DNA of 64,000 nucleotides from Heliocybe sulcata (lineage: Eukaryota > Basidiomycota > Agaricomycetes > Gloeophyllales > Gloeophyllaceae): NCBI GenBank assembly GCA_004369045.1, contig ML213513.1, forward strand, positions 536,968 to 600,967. The letters are read 5' to 3'. The notes under the pieces are model-generated. The model worked only from the letters and a program-made list of their open reading frames with translations, ran no database searches and had not been told where the DNA came from. Position 1 is the first letter of the stretch, and each line of letters opens with the position of its first letter. Positions 31,907-43,284 of this stretch are shown here, piece by piece. A program made the position numbers and the translations under genes.

Positions 31907-33649
31907 ATGCTGCGAATTCTTGCCCGTTCACATACTGTCCAAAATCTATCCCGGAGAAAATCTTTCTGCACTTTCAGTACATCTACGGCTTCCAATGATG
32001 ACGAGCAGTTCTATCGCTATACCTCTGGCAGGTGGATACATGACGAGCCAAAGCAGCTGGCGCTGCGCTACTGCCGATTCAATGTGGACGGGTTGAAGCA
32101 TGCTGCTGCATCCGCCTGCAATGCGAAGGGCGTTACGCGTATGGTGAAGCTGGCCGAGGGATCATATAACAAGGTCTTTCTGCTATGTCTCGATAACTCT
32201 AAGGAAGTCATAGCTCGTATCAAGACCCCTCACGCGGGCCCGCCTCATCTCGTTACTGCGAGCGAGGTTGCGACGATGCATTTCGCTCGCAAACTCGGCA
32301 TACCTATGCCAGATATTCTCGATTGGAGCTCCAAGGCCGAACAGAACCCCGTGGAAGCTGAGTACATTATAATGGAGAAAGCTACTGGTGTGGAGCTGTC
32401 TACCGTGTGGTTCCAGCTGTCCGAAGCACAGAGAAACCGCTTCGTAGCGAAATGGATTACATTGGAGAAGGCTCTTATGGCCCGTCTGTCGGGCGGATAT
32501 GGGAGTCTCTACTACAGGAGTGACGTGAACTCGAATCAATCGCGAGACCTGTACGTGAATGACGTCCGCGAGCATGAGTTTGTCCTGGGTCCAAGTGTTG
32601 AAAGACAATTTTGGACCGGAGAAAGGCTGGACATGGAACTTGATCGTGGTCCATGTGCGCATAATTCACACTTATCTCCGGGTCATTCGTCTAATTTCTC
32701 ATTGAAAGGGGATACTCCGCAGGCTTACTCTCTGGCGATTGCGAATAACGCCAAACAGTGGCTGAACAATTTCGCTGTACGACCGGCGGAGTTCGGCATA
32801 TTCGATCCTCCCGAGCATGCTCAACATCCTCATTTACATCTCGCTCTGCTGGACCAATTCGCCGCTGTGGCTCCTTTCCTCGTACCTGAAGACCAAGGGC
32901 TGACAAGGCCAACACTTTGGCCTCGGGATGTCCACGCGAGTAATGTCTTTGTCTCCGAGGGATGCCTTTCCGGCGAAGCTATCAGTATAACGTCCGTGAT
33001 AGACTGGCAACACCTTTCGGTACTCCCTCTTTACCTCCAAGCAACTGTCCCCGTACTCTTCAGGTACCATGGGACGAGGCAGCTGCCTGCTGGAGACTCG
33101 GAGCAGCTGCTGTCTCTTCCCGAGGACCTCGATGCATTAGATGAAGAAGATCGGATCCAAGTGAGGGACGATATCGAGCAGTTCAACCGTTGCCTGATGT
33201 ACAGAAGGCTCTGTGCTAGTCTGAATCCCGAGTACTATCGCGCCCTCGCACTCCCCACTCGCACACTGCGCTGTTTCCCAGTGAAATTTGCCAGCAATAC
33301 ATGGGACGACAAATTCATACCACTGCGTGACATTCTAGGTCGCATCTATCACAACTGGGACGCGATATGCGCTACAGATGTACCATGCCCCATTCATTTT
33401 ACCGAGGAGCAAAGCCGAACATATCCTTTGGAGGGTATTGAGTGGCAGAGCGTGGTGGATGCAAGAGCCGAACTCGATCGAGCTGTTGGCGTCTACAGTC
33501 AGGATGGGTGGGTACCAAATGAAGAGTATGAGGGAGCTGTCGCTCGCAACGCACAGCTGATGGAAATGTACATCGAGGACGTGATGGAGGGGGAGTCGGC
33601 GGATGTTGTGAGGCGTACCTGGCCGTATCGGCCCAGCTCACGCAGCTAA
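31907..33649 (+). CDS. AIM9-like mitochondrial phosphotransferase (APH family), copy 2
   Basis: Exons 31907-32654 and 32709-33649 give 562 residues and match copy 1 over the full length. The presequence (MLRILARSHTVQNLSRRK) is Arg-rich. Motifs are LAEGSYNKVF, EVIARIKTP, YIIMEKATGVEL, WPRDVHASNVFV and SVIDWQH. The intron is 54 nt, divisible by three and free of stops, so an unspliced message would still be open and add 18 residues. Splicing gives DRGPWDTPQAYSLA, which fits the family better. The first ATG at 31907 is in the right place against copy 1. Confidence 0.87.
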   Translation: MLRILARSHTVQNLSRRKSFCTFSTSTASNDDEQFYRYTSGRWIHDEPKQLALRYCRFNVDGLKHAAASACNAKGVTRMVKLAEGSYNKVFLLCLDNSKEVIARIKTPHAGPPHLVTASEVATMHFARKLGIPMPDILDWSSKAEQNPVEAEYIIMEKATGVELSTVWFQLSEAQRNRFVAKWITLEKALMARLSGGYGSLYYRSDVNSNQSRDLYVNDVREHEFVLGPSVERQFWTGERLDMELDRGPCAHNSHLSPGHSSNFSLKGDTPQAYSLAIANNAKQWLNNFAVRPAEFGIFDPPEHAQHPHLHLALLDQFAAVAPFLVPEDQGLTRPTLWPRDVHASNVFVSEGCLSGEAISITSVIDWQHLSVLPLYLQATVPVLFRYHGTRQLPAGDSEQLLSLPEDLDALDEEDRIQVRDDIEQFNRCLMYRRLCASLNPEYYRALALPTRTLRCFPVKFASNTWDDKFIPLRDILGRIYHNWDAICATDVPCPIHFTEEQSRTYPLEGIEWQSVVDARAELDRAVGVYSQDGWVPNEEYEGAVARNAQLMEMYIEDVMEGESADVVRRTWPYRPSSRS

Positions 33650-34034
33650 TGTGGCTATATCATGTTTTTTTGTAATAGATTCGTGCTCTATCCACAGATA
33701 CTGGGGTCATATCTTGACAAGCTGAATATTCGGCAAGTGCCCTCCTTTACAAACATATTTTGAGAAGCTCGGCAAATGAGTAATGAGAACCGAGCTTCAA
33801 GTTCCTGAAGGAGAGCGCTCTCGCAGAGGATGTTAACTTGATGCATTTTCGGGTGGTGCATCGATATAGTGAATGGCCTCAGAACAAGATACCTTGTGCG
33901 TGATATACCTAGTCAAGTCGAGTCCATTTGGCGCTCTATAAAGGCCCGGGCCGCCGGCCACCGGCCCGCCAGTACAACTTGTTCGACTTCACGCATCATG
34001 TCGCCGGCACTCTCACTCTCAGTACTCAATACCA
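33650..34034. other. intergenic, 385 nt
   Basis: Promoter side of the intact dehydrogenase copy. A GC-rich palindromic stretch (gcccgggccgccggccaccggcccg, described only by position) lies at about 33945-33969. Confidence 0.4.
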
Positions 34035-35209
34035 ATGGCACATTCTGAATCTACTCGTACTCGGACAAAGGTAGCCATTGTTACAGGTGCTGCTCAAGGC
34101 ATTGGGCAAGGAATTGCTAGGCGTCTTGCTGCGGATGGTTTTCAGATCATGCTTAACGACCTCCCGTCCCGTCTCGATGACTTATCTTCACTGTCTAGAG
34201 GGCTGCAGTCCGAGCTCGACTGTAGCGTGGAAGTTGTCACTGGAGATGTTAGCAAAGAGGACGAGGTTAAGCAACTGGTGGATATTGCGGTGGAAAAGTT
34301 TGGTGGGCTCGACGCTGTGAGTACTCATGGTTTTGATCTGAAATATGGGCAAACATGATGATGATTTTAGATGGTAGCTAATGCAGGTATTACAGTAAAT
34401 AAACCGATACTTGAAAGTAGGACTGCGGTGTGACCGAATGTCCACTTGCTGGCATGCTCATGGATCGCACACTCCAGCATCCGCGGATGAATGGAACCGC
34501 CTCATGAACATCAACGCCAGGGGCACCTTCTTCTGCTACAAATACTCTGCAGAGCAAATGATCAAGCAGGGACGAGGTGGGAGAATCGTGGGCGCTTGTT
34601 CAATCGCGGGCAAGAAGGGCATAGCCGATGCTGCAGCGTACTCTGCCTCCAAGTTCGCCGTACGCGGCCTTACTCAGAGTGCAGGTTGGTATCATATGAT
34701 CTGGAATAACGTGGCGATGGATCCAGTCCATGCTCTGACCACCTTGTGTGCAGCACTGGAATGGGGCAAATACGGCATCACCGTAAATGCATACGCGCCT
34801 GGGCCCATTAACACGCCTTTCCGTCTGTACCCACCCTCCTTCAGGCCTACTGTACTTGCTAATGCCGCTCTCATACAGTTGGCACCTGGGACACTTACCA
34901 CACCTCAAAGTCCGGCGCGGCGAAGGGCTCCTGGGCTGAATCTGTGAGCCAATTTATTCAGTATGGTGTGGGAGACGCTGACCTGGGAATTCGGGAGTAC
35001 AGCAAAAGGAAACGACAGCGACAGGTACCCTCGGCACACCGGAAGATATTGCCGCCCTAGTGTCATACCTGGTATCAGACGACGCTAAGTTCATAACTGG
35101 ACAAAGCGTAAGTGACCTTTTACCCTCGAACAATTATCTCAGAGGAATTGATTAATTATGCCTGTTGTCGACGTAGATCATTATTGATGGCGGTGCCGTG
35201 TTTGACTAG
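34035..35209 (+). CDS. short-chain dehydrogenase/reductase, intact copy
   Basis: Seven exons (34035-34316, 34371-34416, 34478-34684, 34754-34822, 34879-34943, 35003-35107, 35177-35209) give 268 residues, the normal SDR length. The Rossmann motif TGAAQGIG is at 17-24, VANAG at 96-100, the catalytic Ser in ACSIAG near 151 and YSASK at 164-168. The product ends in the IIIDGGAVFD typical of acetoin/diacetyl-reductase-like SDRs. The acceptor used in copy 1 before LGVQQ is GG here. Using the next in-frame AG (35001-35002) drops about five residues but keeps the frame. It follows the AIM9-like gene head to tail and may share a pathway with it, which is inference. Confidence 0.82.
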
Positions 35210-35835
35210 AGGGACTACCGACTGGAAGAACGGGAGATTGTACGAACATCAATAAAGAAACAAAGGAGCTGTATGCTGCTGTACTAACGTGTATTGGGAA
35301 GTGTATCACTAGCAGTCTGAGCTGTGAGTTCCCTCTCGTCTTTAGCCTTTGATATTTGGAGATCGTCATAATCCGACGAAACTTAGGGACGGAACAACGT
35401 TTCATTCTACGTTACCTTCATTTCGGAAATCCAGCAGCGGACATCGTGATTTACAATCAGCACGAAGCATGGCCCCACCTTCTCGCACAGTTGCATCGAT
35501 GGCTGCCACTATGTGCATAGACTGGCCGTAGCGGTAGCATCGGGGTGACCTTGTCAGAAGTAATGCTGGATCCTTTATCATTTGCTCGATGGCTTGAGTA
35601 TCCACCAGCGAAGGGTCGTAGGTCCAGTTTTGATCCTGACCGCTGGGCTAACCTCAAGCCGGACATCGCAATTTGGTCTGACTTGCCATCCAACACGCCA
35701 AATCGTGAAGATCTAGACAGTGCCAGCCATTGTCAGCCGCCTCAGGTAGACAGGTATAAAATGCCGGCGCATCTCTCTTTGCCAGACTACCCCTTCATTT
35801 CCTCTTCTCATTGTTTCTCATTGTCCATTTCTACG
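35210..35835. other. intergenic and kinase promoter
   Basis: About the first 130 nt repeat the 3' flank of the broken dehydrogenase copy. No gene is seen in the rest. A TATA box is annotated separately. Confidence 0.45.
35755..35761 (+). promoter_or_regulatory. TATA box of the Ser/Thr kinase gene
   Basis: TATAAAA 75 nt upstream of the ATG at 35836. It supports choosing this ATG over the downstream ATG at 36047. Confidence 0.5.
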
Positions 35836-37674
35836 ATGGGTGCCGACGCGAGTATACCAGCTCACTTTCGCGCAGTTGTGGACATCGTGAAGACAAAGCG
35901 GGCCCATGGAAGACGTCGGGTAAAACAACCAAACAGTAGTGGGGTGAGTGGTTTGACCGCGTCTATGCTCATGTTGGGCTGACGGTATGATGTTGTCAGG
36001 ACGTTGACACTGCCGAGCCTTCTAAGGACGATGGTCGCTCTAGTAAATGGAGCATCTTCCATTCACCTTTGGTAGGTTGACGGTATTATCCCCCCTCACA
36101 GCAGTGCCTAAGGAGCCATTCTGTCAGACTCCCACTACCTCTTTTCCTCCTTCGCCCACGCCCACCCTCTTCAGCACGCCCAACTCTCCCGCTGTTATCT
36201 CAGCACCAGCTTCTCCTACTCCGACGCTCTGTGTCGCCGCGTCCACTCTGCGTCTATCCGACTTCTTGATCATTGAACACCTTGGCAAGGGCAGCTCTGG
36301 CGTCGTCTTGCTCGCTAAACACCGCCCGTCCGGGCGGCTCGTGGCGCTCAAGACGGTCAAGAAGCACATAGAACGCAATGTATGGGTACGAGGTGAACAG
36401 GAAGCGATGAGGAGAGTCAGGGAGGCGCATCTAAGTGGTGTGGCGAGGATGTTAGGCAGTTTTGAGGATGGGGACAGCTTCGTCTTCGTCATGGTCCGTA
36501 TCTTCATCCGTGTTATCATGGCATACTCCTCATTATGGTTGTACAGGATTACTACCCTGGCAAGTCGCTTGCACAGGAGCTAAGAAAATGCAGACGCTTC
36601 TCCCCTGAACGCGCACAGTTCATCACAGCTTCTCTTGTTGGTAGATTCCCGTCAGCATAGTGCTTATCAGAATGCTCATAAGATCCAACTAGATATCAAC
36701 TCTGTCCCAGGTCCACAACGCGCGCATCCTGCACCGCGACATCAAGCCGGGCAACATCTTATTCACAGCTTCAGGCTCCGTCGTACTTGCCGACTTCGGG
36801 CTGTCCGTCGTCTTCGAGGACGGCGAGGAAGAGCTGGTCAGCGGAGATGCGGGCACGTGGGCGTTCATGGCTCCAGAGATGTTCATGGGAGCGTCGTACG
36901 GGTTTGAAGTCGACTTCTGGGCGGTGGGAGTGGTACTGTATTTGATGCTAACTGGGAAGGTGCGGCAATCCTCAGCAATACACCGTAGACACCGGATATC
37001 AAGTGCTTATGTGATATACAGGTTCCATTCGGTCGGCGAACCCGGTCCATCAACGATCTGGTCGATTGTGTCCTCCAGGATCCGCTTGTCTTCTCCTCAG
37101 GCATAGACGCGGTGACGCGGGACTTTTTGGAAAAGGTATGTTCCCGCCGACGGCAGTATGCTCAAGTGTCGATGCTTAACCATGTCTATCTTGGACTCAC
37201 AGGTTCTTGCACGAAACCCCGACGATAGATTGAAGACTGTTGAAGGCATTAAGGCTCACCCATACTTCTCCAATATGTGAGTTCCCATGACCAGTCGGGA
37301 ACATCGGTGGTCTCATTGACGTCTATAGCCACTGGAGATCGTTTCGCAACGAGAAAATGCTCAGCCCTTCTAATAACCATTCGCTACTTGAACCTGATAC
37401 TAAATACGCCATGTTGACGGATATTCCACCTCTCTCATACGCGGAGGAAGGGGACGGTGACGGGCCCGAGTACCCGGATTTCTACTATGTCTCGCCAGAA
37501 TTGGCACATCAAGACACGTTCAAGGGCGCTCGTATTTCAGACACCTCCGCGATCCCGGCTCACTCAAAACACCGAGGTATTGGCCGAATGGTTCCGGAAG
37601 ACAGCAATAGAGCAAGCCGAAGGAAGTGGTACAAACGTTTATTCAATGCGGATGGCATGAAGAGCACGATGTAA
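35836..37674 (+). CDS. serine/threonine protein kinase
   Basis: Eight exons (35836-35943, 36000-36071, 36113-36493, 36547-36636, 36711-36959, 37022-37135, 37203-37276, 37329-37674) give 477 residues. After a Pro/Ser-rich N-terminus the domain begins LSDFLIIEHLGKGSSGVVLL. VALKTVKKH holds the ATP-site Lys, HRDIKPGN is the catalytic loop, DFGLS the metal loop and GTWAFMAPEM the activation segment end. RNPDDRLKTVEGIKAHPYF closes the fold and HWRSFRNEKM starts an AGC-like tail. All catalytic residues are present. It resembles AGC/CAMK-type fungal kinases, but I cannot assign an ortholog. The second intron would be only 41 nt. Confidence 0.85.
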
Positions 37675-38038
37675 TATCGATGGGAAAGCTGTATGTATAT
37701 AGGGGACTAATAATGATACAAGGGGCTATTCAGGGTGCTTCTTACTGTGGTATGCATATGTTCGAGAAGCAGGAGAGCAGTCGACTACAACAGATTAACT
37801 ACCTTGCTACACGCGAAGAGAATAACATACGTGAAAATTACAGGTCGATAAATATGGTGCTTTTGAGAAGGCGCAATTGAGACCGCAGCAGACATAATTC
37901 AAGTCCGATGATGTCCAGTCGAAGTCCAACAATTGAGCCAAGAACTGACAAGAGTCTTGTTACATCACTCGTTCTTTCTCCCTGACTGTTCGTATCCAGA
38001 CCTCTCCAGGACGACTGTGATATGGCGCTTAGCCACTG
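37675..38038. other. convergent 3' flanks, 364 nt
   Basis: AT-richer DNA between convergent genes. No gene or repeat is seen. Confidence 0.5.
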
Positions 38039-41000
38039 TCAGACTAAATGGCAACAGGGGACTTGCCTCCGTTCGCGCAGTATCCTGAATACCCGACCCG
38101 GCGCCTTATTCTCGCTACCTGCCCTCGGAGGAAATGCGTCCCTGCATCGATCTTGCAGATCCGCAAGCCCTTCATTTGTACCCTCGGCTTCCACGACGAC
38201 GGTGCCAAACCAACCAGGATCTATAAAGAGATCCGTGTTCGGAATGCGCATCTTGATCGAGGGAGGCTTGACCACGAAACTGGAACGATGAACCCATCGC
38301 ACAACAGTATGGTAAGTTCCCTGTGGGCTATTACGAGACCTTATGAGCGACGAGCGAGTGATATGGTATATGCACTTACGTTTCGGTCTTGACCCTGTCC
38401 TGCAAGAGCTGGAGATTATCCGCAATTTCCTCGCTCCACGGAGATATGTCAATGTAGCACATCGGATTATTGACGGACCGAATGACCCGGTGAAAGTATG
38501 ACGGAGGGAATGCAAGGGAATGTAGATACTGAGGCAGTTCACCCGTCATCGAGAAAGTATAATCAAGATCCTGCAGAGAGCAATCTTTAATGTCCCCTTG
38601 ATCGGACAAGCAAAACGTGGTTTACGTACGAGCAGGTAGCCGCCGTCCCATACCATCCTACCCACATTTCCCTCGTCTCCTACGGCCGCGTCCCAGACCA
38701 CGTCCCCGGCTCTGAGGAGATGAGCCACTCCCGCACGCTTCAACTCCGCCTCACATTCCAAGACGCTGGTGTCCGACAGCCACTCCCCCTCGGGTGACGG
38801 AACAAATACGTACAACAGGGGCGCACGTCGGACACGATAGAGTGGTGATCGGAACGTCACCGACTGACCGCTATTCATTGTCGATCCGGAAGTTGAGGCT
38901 TGTATGACACCACCAGATGGCCGTGATTGGGATCTTGTCTGAGATGCGGCCCTTGAGTACGTCCCTGAGGCGCCCTGATGCGTCGAGTTCCTGCCATGGA
39001 ACGAGTTCGGCGATGGCGCGCGACTGGGTATCCTGGATTGAGATCTACCAACTGTACCCATCCTCGAACTGTGACCACTGTTTTCGCGGGAGGGATCAGA
39101 TAATCTGCGGGAATAACGATCCATGATCTCCGCTTGAGCGCGCAAGCGCAAGACGACCCGGTTATAGGACCGTGTGCAGAAGGCCAGATTACGGATAAGG
39201 TCGGTGTGGGTCTTGGGAGAGGCCAGGTACGTCTGAGCCATCAGGTGGTACTGGTGAGTCGGCATTGACACACTTTGCATGTAATAATGCATATCCTGTT
39301 ACGCATTGTGAGCTGTTGGTCCTTGTGAAGTCAAGAGAAGATCCAGACCTTGATCGACAAGACCAGAGGCTCCTCCTCTTCCCAAGTCCACCTCGAATAA
39401 CCAACGGAGCCGAGGTACCTCTCAAGGGCGCACTCTCGCAGATTGCGATGCTTCAAGAACATCTTGCCAACGGTCTTGTTAACCGCAGATAGCCTGCACC
39501 AGTCCCAAAAGCTCAGATACTCCAGCAGCGCTGGGAGGATATCAGGATTGGAAAGATGCTGCATGAGAGGGTACGGAAGGCCAGGGTTAATAGGGACAGC
39601 CCGCGCTTTGCCCTTGACGTCCTTGACCACGGCCGTTATCGCCTCCAGTCTATGCCCGCGCCGACGTGAGCGTGACCGCGAATACTCGTCAGGCGACATT
39701 GGCGGTGTAGGCGGCTTCGCGACTCTGGGGGTGGTGAGGATAGAAGGCATCTCTTGCTCTGCAGGCACGTCCTCCTGCGTATGTTCTTCTTGAACTACCT
39801 CCTCCTCCGGCTGCTCAGGATCATTATACGTCCCATTCATTTCGGACGCACGATCAGCAGATGTTGATACTGCCGACTGACCTGCGAGCACAGGGTTTGT
39901 GACGACACTAGCGCTTCGATCGACAGAAGCTTGAGCTTGTTGAGCAGAGTGAATACCATAGGAAGACGTCTTAGGAGGGGGCGATGGCGGCCTAGATGTC
40001 GGGGTCCGGGGGCGCATCTCAGCATCGGGCCTGATCTCCGTTATCATGGCCGTCGCTTCTGTACTCATCTTCCCCGCATCTGTGCTCGTCACAGATAACT
40101 TCCTCGAATGTTCACCGCGCTTCTGCAGTTTACTCGGGCGGTGCTTGGAAAGGCCCTGCGTGTCTCCGTCAGATACGGACCGCTGGTGTCCCATATGCTT
40201 GCGCCCCTCTTCATCCCGCGAGTTCCGCTTGAAGAGCTTGCGCAGGGACGCATGAGGTGAGAAAAGCGAAGAGGAAGAAGTATCGCCTTCCGCGCCGTAG
40301 CTGTGGCGGTACGGAGTAGGGTTAGGTTCAGGTGGTGGAAGGTTGGACTTTGTCGGGTTACGAGGGGTATCAAACGCGGGCGTATGTTCCTCCACTGGGA
40401 TGGAGATGGGCTCGAGCGGCGGCGAGGGGTATCCATACGAGTTCGAATGTCCGCTCCTGGGGGGCGTCGCCATCTGCTCCAACTCGGCTGAGCTTGTCAT
40501 CGCTGCAAAGATGAGAGGCTTGCCCCGCACAGGGCCGTAGGGTGCGTCCATCGAGGCGGGCTCCTTGTGCTCAGATTCGCGTTGGGGTTCGGGTTCGTAC
40601 TGCAGTCCGTCGGGAAGGGGGTACAAAGTTTGCCGTACCCCGGCCTAAATGCACCACAAATTTAGAGTTAGCACAGGACGGTGACATTATTATCAGAGCC
40701 GAGAGGATGGTGGAGCCTCATGTTGTATATGGGGTTGCCGTACACGGTCGCGGCTCTCAATATTGATTCCTGAGAAACACTTACCACACTAGGCGCGGGA
40801 TGAGCGGCGACCTCCACAGGCTCCGTATGTTCTGATGCATACTGTTCCTGGATGTTGCCGCGTCGTTAGCATTCCATTTCCATCACAAAGGCGTTAGTCA
40901 AGGACGAGCCGAAGACGTCATCGGTGAACTCAACGTCCTCGCGTTCAAATCAAATCAATGAACTCTAACGGAATGAAAGCGTCCATTGCAGGGCATCAAA

Positions 41001-43284
41001 TCGCGTAGCGCCTATTATCGTGACGGGAACTGTCTGGAACGAGAACCAAGACAGCATATGCTGCAAGAACAATTCATGAAACTCTCGTTTCCAATGAATT
41101 GTTCTCGCCCTCCCCAAAGGCTGCGATAAATCAGCCACGAGCCCGGCGCCCGCCACAAACCATACACGTTCGCACTGCACCGGCCACATTTGTCGGATTG
41201 GGTACTGAAAGAAAGACCTTGGTTCGAGCATACAGCGGGAAGCCACGCGAAGGAAATCTCCGTGAGCTATTTGCGCAACAACCCGCAGTTAGGCTATATG
41301 CGCGACAACCTCCAGGTTGCTGAGCTGACCGGATCTTGCTCAACCCCAGCCACCACGCCACGTCGGATGCAAAAAGGCAATCGGAGATATCAAAACCAAA
41401 AAGAGCATGTACATTACCTTTTCAGACGATGTCACTTCCGCAGATCTGTCGGCCGAACCCTCCGGCTGTATGTTGGACAAAGTACGCGTCCTTTCGTCAT
41501 TATTGGGCGCATCCTTGCTTCTCGGACCCTCCATGTCCCCTGGGGTGGCTCTGGGCCGAGGCCGCGGCGAAAGGTCGGAACTAGCAGGCTCGCTCTGATG
41601 GAATACTTGTCGGGACTTGTGGCGGAGGTTGTGTTTGTCCTTGTCGCTCGACGACTGGGATAGCTTCCTCTCTCTCGGTTTGTCGCTCGAGGAACGAGGC
41701 GTTCTTTCCTTGTTGTCTGAGGAAAGAGATGATTTGTCCTTGTCGCCAGAGGAACGAGATGATCTATCCCTGTCGCCAGAGGAACGCGATGCTTTCTCCT
41801 TGTCGCTCGAAGAACCAGAGTGGGAATGCGAGTGAGATGACTTGGAGGCAGTAGTAGCGGTTGTAGCCGCAGACGGGGTCTTACCATACGCCTCGAGGGA
41901 AGGCCGTGTTTGCGCTCGAGGTTCAGGCGATTTGGGGGATGGGAATTGACTCGGGGTCGACGGAGAAGCCATGGGGTGATGAATTTGACGTTGTATCTCG
42001 ACTTGCTGTGGCTGAGGTTGCATTTGAACTTGATGAGATTGAAGCGACGGAGAAGACGGGAAATGAGAGTACGATGGCGACCGAGGTAATACATGATGAG
42101 TTTGGGGATATGCGGCGAAAGAAGAGTGCGATGGTGAGCGTGGTAATACATGAGCTTGCGTGTATGCGGAGGAATGCGGAGGCGGAGAGCGTAACTGAGA
42201 ATGCGATGGCGAGCGAGGTAATACAGAATACGAGTCATGTACAGGAGACTGAGGGTGCACAGCAAACTGAGAACGGTTTGGTGACTGGACTGATGTTGCA
42301 GACGGTGCACGAGAGGAAGAGCGGACAGCAGAGCGAGAACGCGACTGGGCATTCGAATGAGACTGAGGAGCTAGCGACTGAGACGACCGAGTACGATGCA
42401 CCGAGCGTGGTACGCCCAGGAACTGCTGATTCTGGGACGACGCATACTGGTCATTCGGAGAGGGCGGGGTGGGGAGCCGGCGGCTGCGATGCGAGCTGGT
42501 GTGAGGAGGGCGGGAGGTTGAATGCGCTCGGCTTTCGCTGCGCCTCGGAGGCGCGTCGGACGTGTTTCCGTGCCTCGTCGAGCTCGGCTCCTTCGCCTTC
42601 GGCGTGGAGAACAGAGAGGCATGAGATGCACGCGGAGTGATGGGCGGGGAGGCAGATGGCGACGGGAGCGGTTTCCTGGCTCCGCTATCTTTCTCTCGAC
42701 GGGGATGATGCTGGGACTGCGAGCGAGGCGCAGTAGTTGTTGGGCGCGTCGGGGAGTGCGATGGCTTGGGAGTCGGGTATGTCTTTCCATGTTCTCGGCG
42801 ATCATGATCGCCCCTCACTGAATTACAGTTAAACGTAAAGTTAGGATGTTAATCAGCGGTGGAGTACAGCGTATTTACCATCGAGGCTCCTCCCTCTGAG
42901 CAACGCGTCCTTCTCCTTCTGCCTTTCCCGCTCCTTCTCCTTCTCGCGGGACTGCGTCTTCTGCAACCTTCTCTCGCGCTCTTCCGCAACACCGGAGCTC
43001 GGCTTACGACCTGGCTGCCTCCTCTCGTCTGCAGGCTTGGTTAGGGGCATGGGTGAGGAGACGGCGAGGATCTTGGACGTGCGGTCGCGCGAAGCCCTCG
43101 CGTCTTCCGCTGAACTCGTGTTCTGCGCAGTCAAGCTCGAGGTTGCGAACCGGGCGTAGAGAGGGGGCAACGTGTTCGCGTTTGCGTTCGTGCTTGTGCT
43201 CGAAGGAAGCGCGGGAGCTGGGATCGTCGTGGGTGTGGGTGTTTTCACATCCGAAGACGAGAGCTTTTGGCGAATGCGCTTCAT
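38039..43284 (-). CDS. large disordered F-box-like protein
   Basis: Favoured model: exons 43284-42879, 42817-41418, 40847-40785, 40644-39349, 39295-38630, 38570-38380 and 38327-38039, about 1,436 residues. The first 1,000 or so are Ser/Pro/Arg-rich and disordered, with repeats of VLPRSPSHS and of SSxDKDK/SSGDRD type. Near the end of the 40644-39349 exon is an F-box-like helix set (LPYPLMQHLSNPDILPALL, WDWCRLSAVNKTV). The C-terminal part is globular (YRVRRAPLLYVFVPS, CYIDISPW, RWVHRSSFVVKPP). The 570-nt gap 41417-40848 is long for an intron here. Phases on both sides are 0, which fits one gene, but two genes with a promoter in the gap are possible. The first exon starts just after a splice acceptor, so a further 5' exon may exist. 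Confidence 0.6.
41640..41830 (-). repeat. tandem coding repeat, SSxDKDK type
   Basis: Imperfect 30-45-nt repeats (tccttgtcgccagaggaacg on the plus strand) inside the disordered protein. They code for Ser-Ser-Gly-Asp-Lys/Arg-Asp units. Confidence 0.7.

Noticed and set aside
34823-34943. Frameshift in the intact dehydrogenase near the APGPINTPF block
   Set aside because: An intron 34823-34878 with a GCTAAT branch site links to GTWDTYHTSKSG in phase, so no frameshift is needed.
41906-42640. Plus-strand frame of 244 codons
   Set aside because: Mirror of the repeat-rich disordered gene on the minus strand. Its composition follows from that repeat.
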